NCBI GenBank assembly: GCA_022483465.1 | Contig: JAKVNF010000002.1 | Span: 620,001 to 684,000 of the forward strand | Length of the DNA: 64,000 bases | Source of the DNA: Lachnospiraceae bacterium | GTDB taxonomy: Bacteria > Bacillota > Clostridia > Lachnospirales > Lachnospiraceae | Direction of reading: 5' to 3' | Made by a program: the position numbers and the translations under genes | The notes under the pieces: generated by a model | Told to the model about the DNA's origin: nothing | The model's database searches: none | The model's input: the letters and a program-made list of their open reading frames with translations, nothing else | Part shown: piece by piece, positions 40,732 to 48,312 of the stretch | Layout: every line of letters starts with the position of its first letter | How positions within the stretch are numbered: position 1 is the stretch's first letter

Positions 40732-41611
40732 CGCTCTTCATCCCTTCTGTCTTGCTGATAAAGACCTCCTCCAGCGTCAGCGGGAGGATCTCAAAATACA
40801 CCGTACCGACTGCTCGGAAGGCCGCCTCCGTCTGCTCCCGGTTTGCCTCCACGAGGATGGTCTCGAGCTTCCCGCGCTTTTTGTCCGATTTCACCGATAC
40901 CTTCGAAAGAAGCGCCGCCCGATCCGCCTCCGAGGCAAAGACCACCTGCACCTTCTGCATCCCCTCCCGAAGACCCGCCAGGTCCTCGGAGAGCAGGATT
41001 CCGCCCGCGTGGAGCAGGCCGATCCGGTCGCACAGATCCTCGATGTCCCGCAGGTCGTGGGAGGTGAGGATCGGGGTGAGACCCCGCTCCGCCATGTCGC
41101 CCGCAAACAGGGTCCGCACCTGCTGCCGCATCAGAGGATCGAGGCCGTCAAAGGTCTCGTCCAGGAGGAGGTACTTCGTCCCGCTGGAAATGCCCAGCAG
41201 GATCGCGGTCTGCCGCTTCATGCCCTTGGAGAACTCCTGGATGCGCCGGGTCCGGTCAATGCCGAACTCCCGCAGCAGCTTTTCATACCGCGCCCTGTCA
41301 AACTTCGGGTACAAAGCGGCAAAGTAGGCGCCCATCTCCTGCGGCGTCGCGTTGGGGAAGAAGTAGAAATCCGAGGGCACAAAGAAGAGGTCCGCCTTGC
41401 GCGCCGGGTTGTCCCAAATCTTCTCCTGGTCCACCAGAATCTCCCCGCCGTCCGGCCGCAGAACGCCGGCAAGAAGGCGCAGGAAGGTCGACTTGCCGGC
41501 GCCGTTGGTGCCCACCAGGCCGAAGATCTCGCCGTCCGCCATGGTCAGGGTGACGTCGTTCACCGCCCGGATGTGCCCGAAGGATTTTTCCAGATGCATG
41601 GTCTCAATCAT
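40700..41611 (-). CDS. ABC transporter ATP-binding protein
   Basis: 303 aa from the ATG at 41611. Walker A GTNGAGKST near residue 40, signature FSKGMKRQTAILL (in place of LSGGQ), Walker B YLLLDETFDGLD and the H-loop SHDLRDIEDL. The C-terminal 80 residues form an accessory domain common in export or self-protection ABC-2 ATPases. Overlaps the GntR gene by 8 nt and the permease gene by about 30 nt. Confidence 0.93.
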   Translation of the reverse strand: MIETMHLEKSFGHIRAVNDVTLTMADGEIFGLVGTNGAGKSTFLRLLAGVLRPDGGEILVDQEKIWDNPARKADLFFVPSDFYFFPNATPQEMGAYFAALYPKFDRARYEKLLREFGIDRTRRIQEFSKGMKRQTAILLGISSGTKYLLLDETFDGLDPLMRQQVRTLFAGDMAERGLTPILTSHDLRDIEDLCDRIGLLHAGGILLSEDLAGLREGMQKVQVVFASEADRAALLSKVSVKSDKKRGKLETILVEANREQTEAAFRAVGTVYFEILPLTLEEVFISKTEGMKSDGDVRTDSLD

Positions 41612-41963
41612 GACATTCCCCCGCTTTCTCCTCCACCCGGCTCCAGTCGATGCCCAAATCCGCCGCCTCCTTCTGCAGGGCATGGAGGGACTCGGCAAGC
41701 TCTTTCGTCTTCTGCTCCAGGAGCTGACTTCCGCCGCTGACAAAGTTTCCCCGGCCCCGCACCGTGTAGATGAACCCCTGCCGCTCCAGCTCCGCATAGG
41801 CCTTCTGCACCGTGTTGGGATTGGTGGCAAGCTCCATGGCGAGGGAGCGCACGGAGGGCATCTGTTCGTCCGGCAGAAGGGCCCCCTTCAGGATCAATGT
41901 TTTGTAGCGCTCCGTGATCTGTTCATAGATCGGCCGCGCGTCCCGGTAATCGATCACACTCAT
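41604..41963 (-). CDS. GntR-family regulator, YtrA subfamily
   Basis: 119 aa. Winged helix with RPIYEQITERYKTLILKGAL, LPSVRSLAMELATNPNTVQKAYAELERQGFIYTVRGRGNFV-type sequence (residues 10-75), then a short helical C-terminal part as in YtrA proteins. Probably represses its own operon by binding the inverted repeat just upstream. First gene of the three-gene operon. Confidence 0.94.
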   Translation of the reverse strand: MSVIDYRDARPIYEQITERYKTLILKGALLPDEQMPSVRSLAMELATNPNTVQKAYAELERQGFIYTVRGRGNFVSGGSQLLEQKTKELAESLHALQKEAADLGIDWSRVEEKAGECHD

Positions 41964-41981
41964 AACATGCCTTGAACTGCA

Positions 41982-42006
41982 ACTGTATTATCTGTCCTAG
42001 TACACT
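41982..42006. promoter_or_regulatory. YtrA-type operator
   Basis: Plus strand ACTGTA-N13-TACACT (minus strand AGTGTA-N13-TACAGT). The Bacillus subtilis YtrA site is AGTGTA-N13-TACACT, so 11 of 12 specified bases match. It covers a minus-strand GATAAT -10 candidate, 20 nt before the regulator's ATG. Confidence 0.75.
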
Positions 42007-42068
42007 CTAGCATCTAGCCGATGCGCTGTAAAGAGTGATTCTCACCAGGACTTCCTTTGGCCCGGGGA

Positions 42069-42110
42069 CAGAAAAACGCAGCAGGGGAAATGTTCCTCTG
42101 CTGCGCTTTG
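42069..42110 (-). terminator. Terminator of the HD-domain gene
   Basis: Minus strand CGCAGCAGAGG / CCCCTGCTGCG stem followed by TTTTTC, 30 nt after the HD gene. Confidence 0.75.
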
Positions 42111-42137
42111 CCATTCTATGAGATTGTCTTTTTCGAT

Positions 42138-42674
42138 TCAGGCGGTTGCGCCTGCGTTCTGCCGCGTGGTGGAGCTGCCCGTCACGGGCTTTCTCCAGCG
42201 ATCCCAGCCGTTGGGCTTAACCAGATCCTTCACGGAGCTGTACTTGTCCGCCAAGGTCACGATGAAACCCTCGATGTGGCTCGGATGCCCGGTGGGTCCG
42301 ATGGGCCACATGTGGCACGCGATGGAGTTGAGCACCACGTCATCCGCATCGGGAATGAGCTTTTTCGCGAGTGCCTCAGAGTCCAGCGGGTGCCGGTTGC
42401 AGCACTCCCGGTTGTTTGCATACTTTGCGTACCGACCTACGATGCCAAGATCATGGCAGAGGCTGGCGAGGACCAGATCGTGCATGTTGACGCGGACCCC
42501 CAGGTGCTCCAGAAACCGTCCCAGATAGACGGACGACTGGGCAACGTTCAAGGTGTGCGCCGCGACGCTGGTTCTCATGTGGTGCTTTTGGAAATATCCT
42601 GCCTGGAAGACGGAGGCATCGATCACGCCGGAACCGACTTCATAGATGTAGCGGTCTACTTCTTCTTTGGACAT
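42138..42674 (-). CDS. HD-domain phosphohydrolase
   Basis: 178 aa from the ATG at 42674 (AGAGGTG upstream). HD-type metal ligands: HTLNVAQSS, the HD pair in LASLCHDLGIVGRYAKY, and a late Asp in IVTLADKYSS. HHMRTSVAAHTLNV is typical of this superfamily. Likely acts on a nucleotide or phosphate ester; exact substrate unknown. Single gene with promoter and terminator. Confidence 0.88.
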   Translation of the reverse strand: MSKEEVDRYIYEVGSGVIDASVFQAGYFQKHHMRTSVAAHTLNVAQSSVYLGRFLEHLGVRVNMHDLVLASLCHDLGIVGRYAKYANNRECCNRHPLDSEALAKKLIPDADDVVLNSIACHMWPIGPTGHPSHIEGFIVTLADKYSSVKDLVKPNGWDRWRKPVTGSSTTRQNAGATA

Positions 42675-42767
42675 TGTCACCTCTTGCAGGGAAACCCCCG
42701 GTCAATCATAAACCTTTCGGTTTGCCAACGATGTACCTTGGATTTGATCCACTTCTCACCGTTCCCT

Positions 42768-42796
42768 ATGATACCGGATTTGGACAGTTTCGGCAA
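42768..42796 (-). promoter_or_regulatory. Putative promoter of the HD-domain gene
   Basis: Minus strand TTGCCG (42791-42796), 17 bp, TATCAT (42768-42773), about 95 nt upstream of the ATG. The rest of 42800-42919 holds only a loose inverted repeat around TTTTGTTCAAACAGACAAAA. Confidence 0.55.
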
Positions 42797-42919
42797 GATG
42801 TCCCAAACATGCATTTGTCCGAAATTTGTTCCTCGATCGGCGCCCGTTTTGTTCAAACAGACAAAACCGCTCTATTCGAATCTATTCTGCGACACTTTTG
42901 CGTAATTGTTAAAATTTTA

Positions 42920-43651
42920 TCACGATTCTCCGCCCGCTGCGGCGGCAAGGAGCGCCGCCTTCTCCGCATCGGTCAGGGGCCGGTACGCGCCGGGCGCGAG
43001 TGCGGGATCGAGCCTGAGCGGTCCCATCTGCAGGCGCTCCAGCGCCAGCACCTCGCCCCCGCAGGCGGCGATCATCTTCTTGATCTGGTGGAACTTCCCC
43101 TCCCGGATCGTGACGAGCGCCTCGGTGGTCCCGGCCACAGGGTCGGTCTTTTGAATGTCCAGCACCGCGGGGAGGGTGACAAGGTCCTCGCCGATCCGGA
43201 TCCCGGCGGCGAAGGCGTCCACGTCCTTTTTCGTCAGGATCCCCCGCACCAGCACCCGATAGACCTTGTCCACGTGGCTCTTGGGGGCGAGGAGCTTATG
43301 GGCGAGCGCCCCGTCGTTGGTGATAAGAAGCAGCCCCGTGGTGTCCCGGTCGAGCCGCCCCACGGGGAAGAGGTCCTTGCGCCTTGTCTCTCCCATAAGA
43401 TCCAGCACGGTCTTCTGCTTTTTATCCATGGTCGCCGTGAGGATCCCGGCGGGCTTGTGCAGCATCCAGTACTCCAGGTCGTGGTAGGCGACCGGGTTCC
43501 CGTCATAGGTGACGCGCTCGGTCCCGGAGAGGGTCATCCCCGGATCCTTTGCGGCCCTGCCGTCCACCAGGACTCTCCCGTCCCGGATGGCCTTCTTGAG
43601 CTCCTTCCGAGTCCCCAGGTTCATGTCCGAGAGGAAACGGTCAAGTCGCAT
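42920..43651 (-). CDS. 16S rRNA pseudouridine synthase, RsuA/RluB family
   Basis: 243 aa. N-terminal S4 domain (MRLDRFLSDMNLGTRKELKKAIRDGRVLVDG) and catalytic domain with GRLDRDTTGLLLITNDG (catalytic Asp104 approx.), KVYRVLVRG and EGKFHQIKKMIAACG. Probably makes pseudouridine 516 of 16S rRNA as RsuA does; RluB-like or RluF-like activity is possible. Start overlaps the SseB-like gene by 11 nt. Confidence 0.92.
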   Translation of the reverse strand: MRLDRFLSDMNLGTRKELKKAIRDGRVLVDGRAAKDPGMTLSGTERVTYDGNPVAYHDLEYWMLHKPAGILTATMDKKQKTVLDLMGETRRKDLFPVGRLDRDTTGLLLITNDGALAHKLLAPKSHVDKVYRVLVRGILTKKDVDAFAAGIRIGEDLVTLPAVLDIQKTDPVAGTTEALVTIREGKFHQIKKMIAACGGEVLALERLQMGPLRLDPALAPGAYRPLTDAEKAALLAAAAGGES

Positions 43652-44129
43652 CGTTCTCTCCCTCCATTGCGCCGAGCATGACCGCGATCATGTCCCGGGT
43701 CAGGACAAAGGCGTGCTCGCCCCAGGGATTGATCAGAATCCCGGCAAGCTCCTCTCTGGTCAAAAGCTCCGTGAAGATGGGCTTCATGAAGTCCGAGATC
43801 ATGTCGGTGTCCGCCCCCTTGTGGAGCTCCTCGTGGGAGGTAAAGCCCGCAAGGAAGGTCCTGCCATCCCCGGTCCGCAGGGTCTGGCAGACGTAGGAGG
43901 CATCCCGATCCAGGGGCACCGGGTCCGCCGCGGTGCCGGGGATCCCGATGCCCTCGTTATCCCGCATGTCCACCGCAAGGAGGAGGTGGCCGTCCTCGGA
44001 CATCGCCTTCATGAAGGCGGCCAGCACCGCCGCCAGGGTCTCCTGGTTTTTGTTGTCATCAAAGGCCGCAATCGCCGCCTCAATCTCCCGGTTCTTCTCC
44101 AGATAGGGATCTTCGTAGTGTCCGCTCAT
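43641..44129 (-). CDS. SseB-domain protein (162 aa)
   Basis: ATG at 44129 right after GGAGGAG. Residues 60-160 match the SseB N-terminal domain: HLLLAVDM, TFLAGFTSHEELHKGADTDMISDFMKPIFTELL, LAGILINPWGEHAFVLTRD. Second SseB-type protein in the window. Coupled with the downstream pseudouridine synthase. Role unknown. Confidence 0.82.
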   Translation of the reverse strand: MSGHYEDPYLEKNREIEAAIAAFDDNKNQETLAAVLAAFMKAMSEDGHLLLAVDMRDNEGIGIPGTAADPVPLDRDASYVCQTLRTGDGRTFLAGFTSHEELHKGADTDMISDFMKPIFTELLTREELAGILINPWGEHAFVLTRDMIAVMLGAMEGENDAT

Positions 44130-44168
44130 CTTCTCCTCCAAATGTTGATATTCGTTTTCATCCGCTTC

Positions 44169-44627
44169 TCACGGAATCCAGCAGCAGAACAGCACCGCAG
44201 CAAAGGCGCCGACCGCCATCCCAGCCACCACCTCCGGCACCGTGTGGCCGAGCTTTTCCGGCATGGTGCCGGAATAGAGGGCGGGCTTTCCCGCCTCCTG
44301 TAGCCTCTTGTTCAGCTGGTTCAGAGCCTTTCCGTTCTCCCCCGCCGCATGCCGCACGTGGGTCGCATCAAAGATGACCACCACAGCAAAAAAGACCGCC
44401 ACCGCAAAGACGGAAGAGCTGACCCCCTCCCGGATGCCGCAGGCAAGGGCCAGTGCCGTCACCGTCGCGGAATGGCCGCTGGGCATGCCGCCGCCTTCGG
44501 AGAGCCGTGCCATCGTGAACTCCCCCTTTGCGATCTCGATGGAGAGCTTGATCACCTGGGCAAAGAGCCAGCCGCCCGCCGCGGAGATCAAGACCCGGTT
44601 GTTCCATAATGAAAGAAGAAATTTCAT
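44169..44627 (-). CDS. Divergent PAP2 family (DUF212/YuiD) membrane protein
   Basis: 152 aa. Hydrophobic, with GGWLFAQVIKLSIEIAKGEF, GGGMPSGHSATVTALALACG and the C-terminal EKLGHTVPEVVAGMAVGA: the PSGH and GHT elements correspond to the acid-phosphatase motifs of PAP2-like enzymes. About four membrane helices. Likely a membrane phosphatase on a lipid phosphate (inference from family). Confidence 0.9.
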   Translation of the reverse strand: MKFLLSLWNNRVLISAAGGWLFAQVIKLSIEIAKGEFTMARLSEGGGMPSGHSATVTALALACGIREGVSSSVFAVAVFFAVVVIFDATHVRHAAGENGKALNQLNKRLQEAGKPALYSGTMPEKLGHTVPEVVAGMAVGAFAAVLFCCWIP

Positions 44628-44645
44628 TCTGTCTCCTTTCTCCCC

Positions 44646-45668
44646 TCAGCGCGAGGCGTGCTCCCGGTTGCTCTGCATTTCCAGAGGCGTAAAGCCCCGA
44701 AGGGCCGGGCAGCGGGTGTCCCCCGCGGCCTCCCGGACAAGGGGGAGAAGCGTCTTCTCCCTTCCCGCAAGGGCCGGTGTGTGCCGGATCAGGGCCTCCA
44801 GGGCGTGCTCCGGCGGATCCTCGAGCCGCAGCACCTCGCAGAGGTGCTGCAGGGCCTCCTCCCGGGCGCTCTGCTCCGGGAAGGCGCCGCTCTCTGCAAG
44901 GGCCTCCCCGAGCTTTTTCCAGGAGGCGCGCTGTGACGGATAGCCGTGGGCCGTCCAGTCCAGAATCTCCGCCTCCTCCGGGATGCAGTAGGGCTCCTTG
45001 GAAAAGCCAAGCGCCTCAAAGAACTTCTGTCCGATCAGAGTGTCGTAGATCAAGCGCCCCTCCCGGATCCGGACATAGCGCTGCGCCTCGGGAATCCGGT
45101 AGTAGACCTCCCAGAACGCGTCCTGGTCCGCGTCCGGAAAGCGCCGCTTGTACATCAGGTACAGGGTCTTCTTCGGGCAGGCGCCGTAGAGCTCAAACAC
45201 CATGTCGATGCAGATGCCAAGCCAGCTGCACTGCCTGCGGGCGAGCGCAAAATCAGGGTCCTCCGCGCAGTAGAGAAGAAAGCTCCGCACCGCATCCGGC
45301 AGCACCTCGATTTTGCCGCCCTCGTAGACCGCGGTCAGGCCGAGGTCGTTGAACAGCTCCAGGTGTTTTTCCTCCTCCGGGGACAGCTCCGCCCCGTCAA
45401 TGAGCTTTTCAAAGGCCTGCATCTCCTCGTCCGTTGCGGTCAAAAGGAGCGACTGCATGCCCGCCTTGGACAGGACCTGGGCCGCCACCAGCTCCGGCAG
45501 ATCCGCGTCCGGGATTCCCTCCGGGGAGAGCCCCGCATTTTTTGCCACATATTCCACATCCTCCCGGGGCCAGTTCCGCAGAAGGTCCGGGACCGATGCC
45601 TTTCGATAGGTTCTCTTCCGGAGCCTTGCAAAGGCCGCCTCGTTGTGTTCTCTGGATGTTTGACTCAT
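44646..45668 (-). CDS. Hypothetical protein (340 aa)
   Basis: ATG at 45668 behind AAGGAGG. Helical, acidic, no membrane segment; N-terminal part VPDLLRNWPREDVEYVAKNAGL looks like a SAP/Rho-N-type helical motif, followed by repeated leucine-rich helices. C-terminus ends CPALRGFTPLEMQSNREHASR. I do not recognise the family. First gene of a four-gene operon with the DUF212, SseB and pseudouridine synthase genes. Confidence 0.75.
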   Translation of the reverse strand: MSQTSREHNEAAFARLRKRTYRKASVPDLLRNWPREDVEYVAKNAGLSPEGIPDADLPELVAAQVLSKAGMQSLLLTATDEEMQAFEKLIDGAELSPEEEKHLELFNDLGLTAVYEGGKIEVLPDAVRSFLLYCAEDPDFALARRQCSWLGICIDMVFELYGACPKKTLYLMYKRRFPDADQDAFWEVYYRIPEAQRYVRIREGRLIYDTLIGQKFFEALGFSKEPYCIPEEAEILDWTAHGYPSQRASWKKLGEALAESGAFPEQSAREEALQHLCEVLRLEDPPEHALEALIRHTPALAGREKTLLPLVREAAGDTRCPALRGFTPLEMQSNREHASR

Positions 45669-45825
45669 ACCTTCCTCCTTGTGTCTGTTTCCCCATCTTA
45701 GCACAGAATGCCGGGCGCTTTGGCAAGTTTACCAATTCTTCATATCTCCCCGGTGGACAATCCCGCCTGCCCGGCCGGATAATAGATCTGATCAGAACGC
45801 AATACCGGTTCAAAAGGAGGAACAC

Positions 45826-46383
45826 ATGACAAAAGAATTTGCATCCAAGGATGCCGTCATCACCCCGGAGGGGGTATTCATCATCGGGAGCTACGACGAG
45901 AACGGCGTGCCCAACGCCATGAACGCCGCCTGGGGACAGCAGAGCGACTACGGCCAGATCACCCTGTTCCTGGGCCACCACAAGACCACCGAGAACATCG
46001 AGAAGACCCACGCCTTCACCGTCGCCTTTGCCACCGAGGACACCATGGTCATCTCCGACTACTTCGGCTGTGAGACCGGAAGCCGGGTGAACAAGATCGA
46101 GAAGGCGGGCGTGCACGTCCACAAGGCACCCCATGTGAATGCCCCGGTCATCGAGTCCTATCCCGTGACCCTCGAGTGCAGCCTCGTCAGCTGGGACGAG
46201 GAGAGCGGCTTTCTCACCGGAAAGATCGAGAGCATGCTGGCCGATGAGAGCGTTCTGACCGATGGGAAGGTGGACCTGGACAAGCTCCACCCGATCATCT
46301 TCGACAGCGCCACCGGGAGCTACCGGAGCGTTGGCCCGGTGGTCGGCAAGGCCTTCCATGTGGGCATGGCACTGAAGAAGTGA
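45826..46383 (+). CDS. Flavin reductase-like (FMN-binding split barrel) protein
   Basis: 185 aa; AAAGGAGG 6 nt before the ATG at 45826. ITPEGVFIIGSYDENGVPNAMNAAWG and ITLFLGHHKTTENIEKTHAFTVAFATED correspond to the FMN-binding split-barrel fold of flavin reductases; IIFDSATGSYRSVGPVVGKAFHVG closes the domain. Common in anaerobes, where it may act as an NAD(P)H-flavin or ferric reductase. Single gene; a weak TGGACA-18-GATAAT precedes it. Confidence 0.9.
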   Translation: MTKEFASKDAVITPEGVFIIGSYDENGVPNAMNAAWGQQSDYGQITLFLGHHKTTENIEKTHAFTVAFATEDTMVISDYFGCETGSRVNKIEKAGVHVHKAPHVNAPVIESYPVTLECSLVSWDEESGFLTGKIESMLADESVLTDGKVDLDKLHPIIFDSATGSYRSVGPVVGKAFHVGMALKK

Positions 46384-46419
46384 ACACTTCTGTATTAGAT
46401 GGCAAATCGCCTCCACCCG

Positions 46420-46581
46420 TAAAACGGGTGGTTCGGGATGCGGGCTATAAGCCCGCTTTACTAGCCAGCGCCTAAAGACGCTGGCTTTCGCTTTAAAGGC
46501 CCTTGGGAGCTTTCGCTCCCTCGGGCTCCGCTCAAGCCTCTTTTGCTTTTATCACCTGGCCGCCCCTAAAGGGGCGGTTTT
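46420..46581. repeat. Hairpin cluster at the IS200 right end
   Basis: Successive stem-loops: CACCCGTAAAACGGGTG, GCGGGCTATAAGCCCGC, CCAGCGCCTAAAGACGCTGG, GGGAGCTTTCGCTCCC and CCGCCCCTAAAGGGGCGG followed by TTTTTTA. The last is a good terminator for a plus-strand transcript. Confidence 0.7.
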
Positions 46582-47064
46582 TTACGTCCTTTCTTGTGGA
46601 TCCTTTCCAGGCTTCGCCCCGAAAGGATCCTCGTACTCCTTCACACTCATCTTATCCTGCAGGATGTCTGCTCTCTCCTGATCCCGGATATACTTCTTTA
46701 CCGTCGCATCGTTTAATCCCACCGTGCTGACATAATACCCCTCAGACCAAAAGTGCCGGTTCCCAAACTTGTATTTCAGATTTGCGTGCCGGTCAAACAT
46801 CATGAGCGAACTTTTCCCCTTCAAGTAACCCATAAACGAGGCTACGCTGATCTTTGGCGGAATGCTTACCAGCATATGCACATGATCTGGCATGAGATGC
46901 CCCTCTATGATTTCCACTCCTTTGTATGCGCATAGATCATGCAGTATCTCCGCAAGGTCCTTCCTGTATTGATTGTAAATTATTTTTCGCCTATACTTCG
47001 GAGTGAAGACGATATGGTATTTGCACAACCATTTTGTGTGTGCTGCACTATTAGCCTTCGGCAT
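46582..47064 (-). CDS. tnpA: IS200-type TnpA transposase (Y1 HUH)
   Basis: 160 aa. HUH motif in EGHLMPDHVHMLVSIPP (His-Val-His) and the catalytic Tyr in the C-terminal helix region SEGYYVSTVGLNDATVKKYI. Acts on single-stranded DNA as a dimer. Upstream, AAGGAAAGGTGATTT just before the ATG is the second arm of a 15-bp inverted repeat with AAATCACCTTTCCTT 45 nt earlier, so the ribosome-binding site is buried in a stem, as known for IS200. The C-terminus is slightly longer than usual. Confidence 0.93.
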   Translation of the reverse strand: MPKANSAAHTKWLCKYHIVFTPKYRRKIIYNQYRKDLAEILHDLCAYKGVEIIEGHLMPDHVHMLVSIPPKISVASFMGYLKGKSSLMMFDRHANLKYKFGNRHFWSEGYYVSTVGLNDATVKKYIRDQERADILQDKMSVKEYEDPFGAKPGKDPQERT

Positions 47065-47066
47065 CT

Positions 47067-47131
47067 AAATCACCTTTCCTTTCATCAATGGTGGCTTGAG
47101 CACCTCTATTGTAAGGAAAGGTGATTTATTT
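47067..47131 (-). promoter_or_regulatory. Translation-blocking leader hairpin of tnpA
   Basis: Perfect 15-bp inverted repeat AAATCACCTTTCCTT / AAGGAAAGGTGATTT enclosing about 32 nt; the inner arm contains the Shine-Dalgarno-like AAGGAAAGGTG immediately upstream of the tnpA ATG. Confidence 0.75.
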
Positions 47132-47175
47132 GTATAACCTCTTACTCTCACCCGCACAGCGGGTGGTTTACTGCT

Positions 47176-47240
47176 TCGCAAGGATTCGCTTACTTCGTAA
47201 GCGAATCACAAGCTCAGCCGACTAAAGTCGAATACAACAC
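47176..47240. repeat. Hairpins at the IS200 left end
   Basis: GATTCGCTTAC-TTC-GTAAGCGAATC (perfect 11-bp stem) and CGACTAAAGTCG. May belong to the element or to its insertion site. Confidence 0.55.
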
Positions 47241-47243
47241 AAA

Positions 47244-47279
47244 GAAAGCGCTCCGGGTTGTCCCGGAGCGCTTTCTGTT
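47244..47279 (-). terminator. Terminator of the Ser/Thr/Ala-rich lipoprotein gene
   Basis: Perfect 14-bp stem GAAAGCGCTCCGGG / CCCGGAGCGCTTTC followed on the minus strand by TTTGTG. Confidence 0.8.
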
Positions 47280-47306
47280 GACTTGGATTCGGTTTTGTCC
47301 GAACGA

Positions 47307-47837
47307 TTACTGAGGGATGGAGAAGTTGATCGGGGTTGCGCCGGTCATAGCATCTGCAGCGAGCAGAGTGATCGGAGCCTCCTCGAGGCCGAGGGTGGTG
47401 AAGGAAGCGGTGTAGCCGCTCTCGGTGGTGAAGGTCAGGGTCAGGGTGGTGTCAGCGGTGGCATCCGGATAATCCTTGTCCACGGTGACGGACTCGCCGT
47501 CTGCAAGGCCAGCATCGCCGGCATAGTTCTCTGCATCCTCGGTGGCATCGTTACGGGTCACAGTCAGCTCAGTGACCTTCTCGCCGGTCTCGTTGTAGAT
47601 CGTGTAAGAACCGGTGGTGGCGATTGCCTCCTCCGTGGTTGCCTCTGCAGCAGCCTCAGTGGTAGCGGCAGCGGCTTCGGTAGAAGCGTCAGCTGCAGCG
47701 GCCTCCGTAGCAGCAGTGGTTGCAGCCTCGGTGGCAGCAGTGGTGCTGGATGCAGTGGAGCTGCTGGAGCTTCCACAGGCTGCAACCTGAAGTGCCATCA
47801 CAAGGGCAGTGCCGATTACAAGTGCTTTCTTTTTCAT
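47307..47837 (-). CDS. Lipoprotein with Ala/Thr/Glu-rich linker
   Basis: 176 aa from the ATG at 47837 (AAAGGAGG 7 nt upstream). Lipoprotein signal MKKKALVIGTALVMALQVAAC with lipobox VAAC (Cys21). Residues 22-75 are a low-complexity Ser, Ala, Thr, Glu linker (repeats of TEAA/TTAATEA), and the C-terminal 100 residues form a small beta-rich domain (YTIYNETGEKVTELTVTR ... PITLLAADAMTGATPINF). Surface-anchored; needs Lgt, encoded in this window. No known family. Confidence 0.82.
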   Translation of the reverse strand: MKKKALVIGTALVMALQVAACGSSSSSTASSTTAATEAATTAATEAAAADASTEAAAATTEAAAEATTEEAIATTGSYTIYNETGEKVTELTVTRNDATEDAENYAGDAGLADGESVTVDKDYPDATADTTLTLTFTTESGYTASFTTLGLEEAPITLLAADAMTGATPINFSIPQ

Positions 47838-47894
47838 GAATGTTTCCTCCTTTTCCAAGTCCCGCGCTAGGCTGGGACGTCAGAAACAAATTAA

Positions 47895-47905
47895 ATCATA
47901 GCAGG
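47895..47905 (-). promoter_or_regulatory. Putative extended -10 promoter of the lipoprotein gene
   Basis: Minus strand TGC-TATGAT (-10 at 47895-47900), no clear -35. A GTCCC ... GGGAC hairpin lies in the leader. Confidence 0.4.
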
Positions 47906-48022
47906 CCCGATTACGGAACATCATATTTGTTGAAAGTGTCTACCTTTTATCTGCGCTTTATAAAATTTTCCCTATTCCAGCCCCGACGGTTTGTGCAGTC
48001 TGCGCAAAAGCTGACGGATGCG

Positions 48023-48232
48023 TTACAGGGTTCCGATTCGGTCGACGATCTCAGCGGCGATCCCACACCGGTCCGGCATCTTGTTTCCGTCCTGCAGGTC
48101 CCCCTCGAGCTCGATGTCAAAGCAGCGGTCCCCGAGCTCCAGCAGCTCGTCGTCCGTCATGGCATCGACGTCCTGCCTGGTGAGGCGAAACTCCTTCTCC
48201 AAAAAGTCGTACTGGCGGTCGGTAAAGGTCAT
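48023..48232 (-). CDS. Small hypothetical protein (69 aa)
   Basis: ATG at 48232 behind GGAGGGAG. Acidic helical protein MTFTDRQYDFLEKEFRLTRQDVDAMTDDELLELGDRCFDIE. Family not recognised; similar small acidic proteins of clostridia often carry this DDEL-type helix. Lies 30 nt after the ftsZ terminator and 190 nt before the lipoprotein gene. Confidence 0.65.
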   Translation of the reverse strand: MTFTDRQYDFLEKEFRLTRQDVDAMTDDELLELGDRCFDIELEGDLQDGNKMPDRCGIAAEIVDRIGTL

Positions 48233-48261
48233 CCTGTTCTCCCTCCGTTTTTTCGGTCAAC

Positions 48262-48289
48262 AAAAGCCGCAGCGGCTGCTGCGGCTTTT
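48262..48289 (-). terminator. ftsZ terminator
   Basis: AAAAGCCGCAG / CTGCGGCTTTT stem with a CGGCTG loop, 25 nt after the ftsZ stop; A and T tails allow both directions. Confidence 0.8.
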
Positions 48290-48312
48290 GGGGTTTACGT
48301 GTAGTTCTGTCC

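Larger units (their letters stand above)
46400..47235 (-). mobile_element. IS200-type (IS200/IS605 family) element, tnpA only
   Basis: A Y1 transposase gene flanked by subterminal hairpins of like sequence: CACCCG-TAAAA-CGGGTGGTT at 46417-46436 and CACCCG-CACAG-CGGGTGGTT at 47150-47170. Further hairpins surround it. No tnpB. Exact ends cannot be fixed because this family makes no target duplication. Confidence 0.75.
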
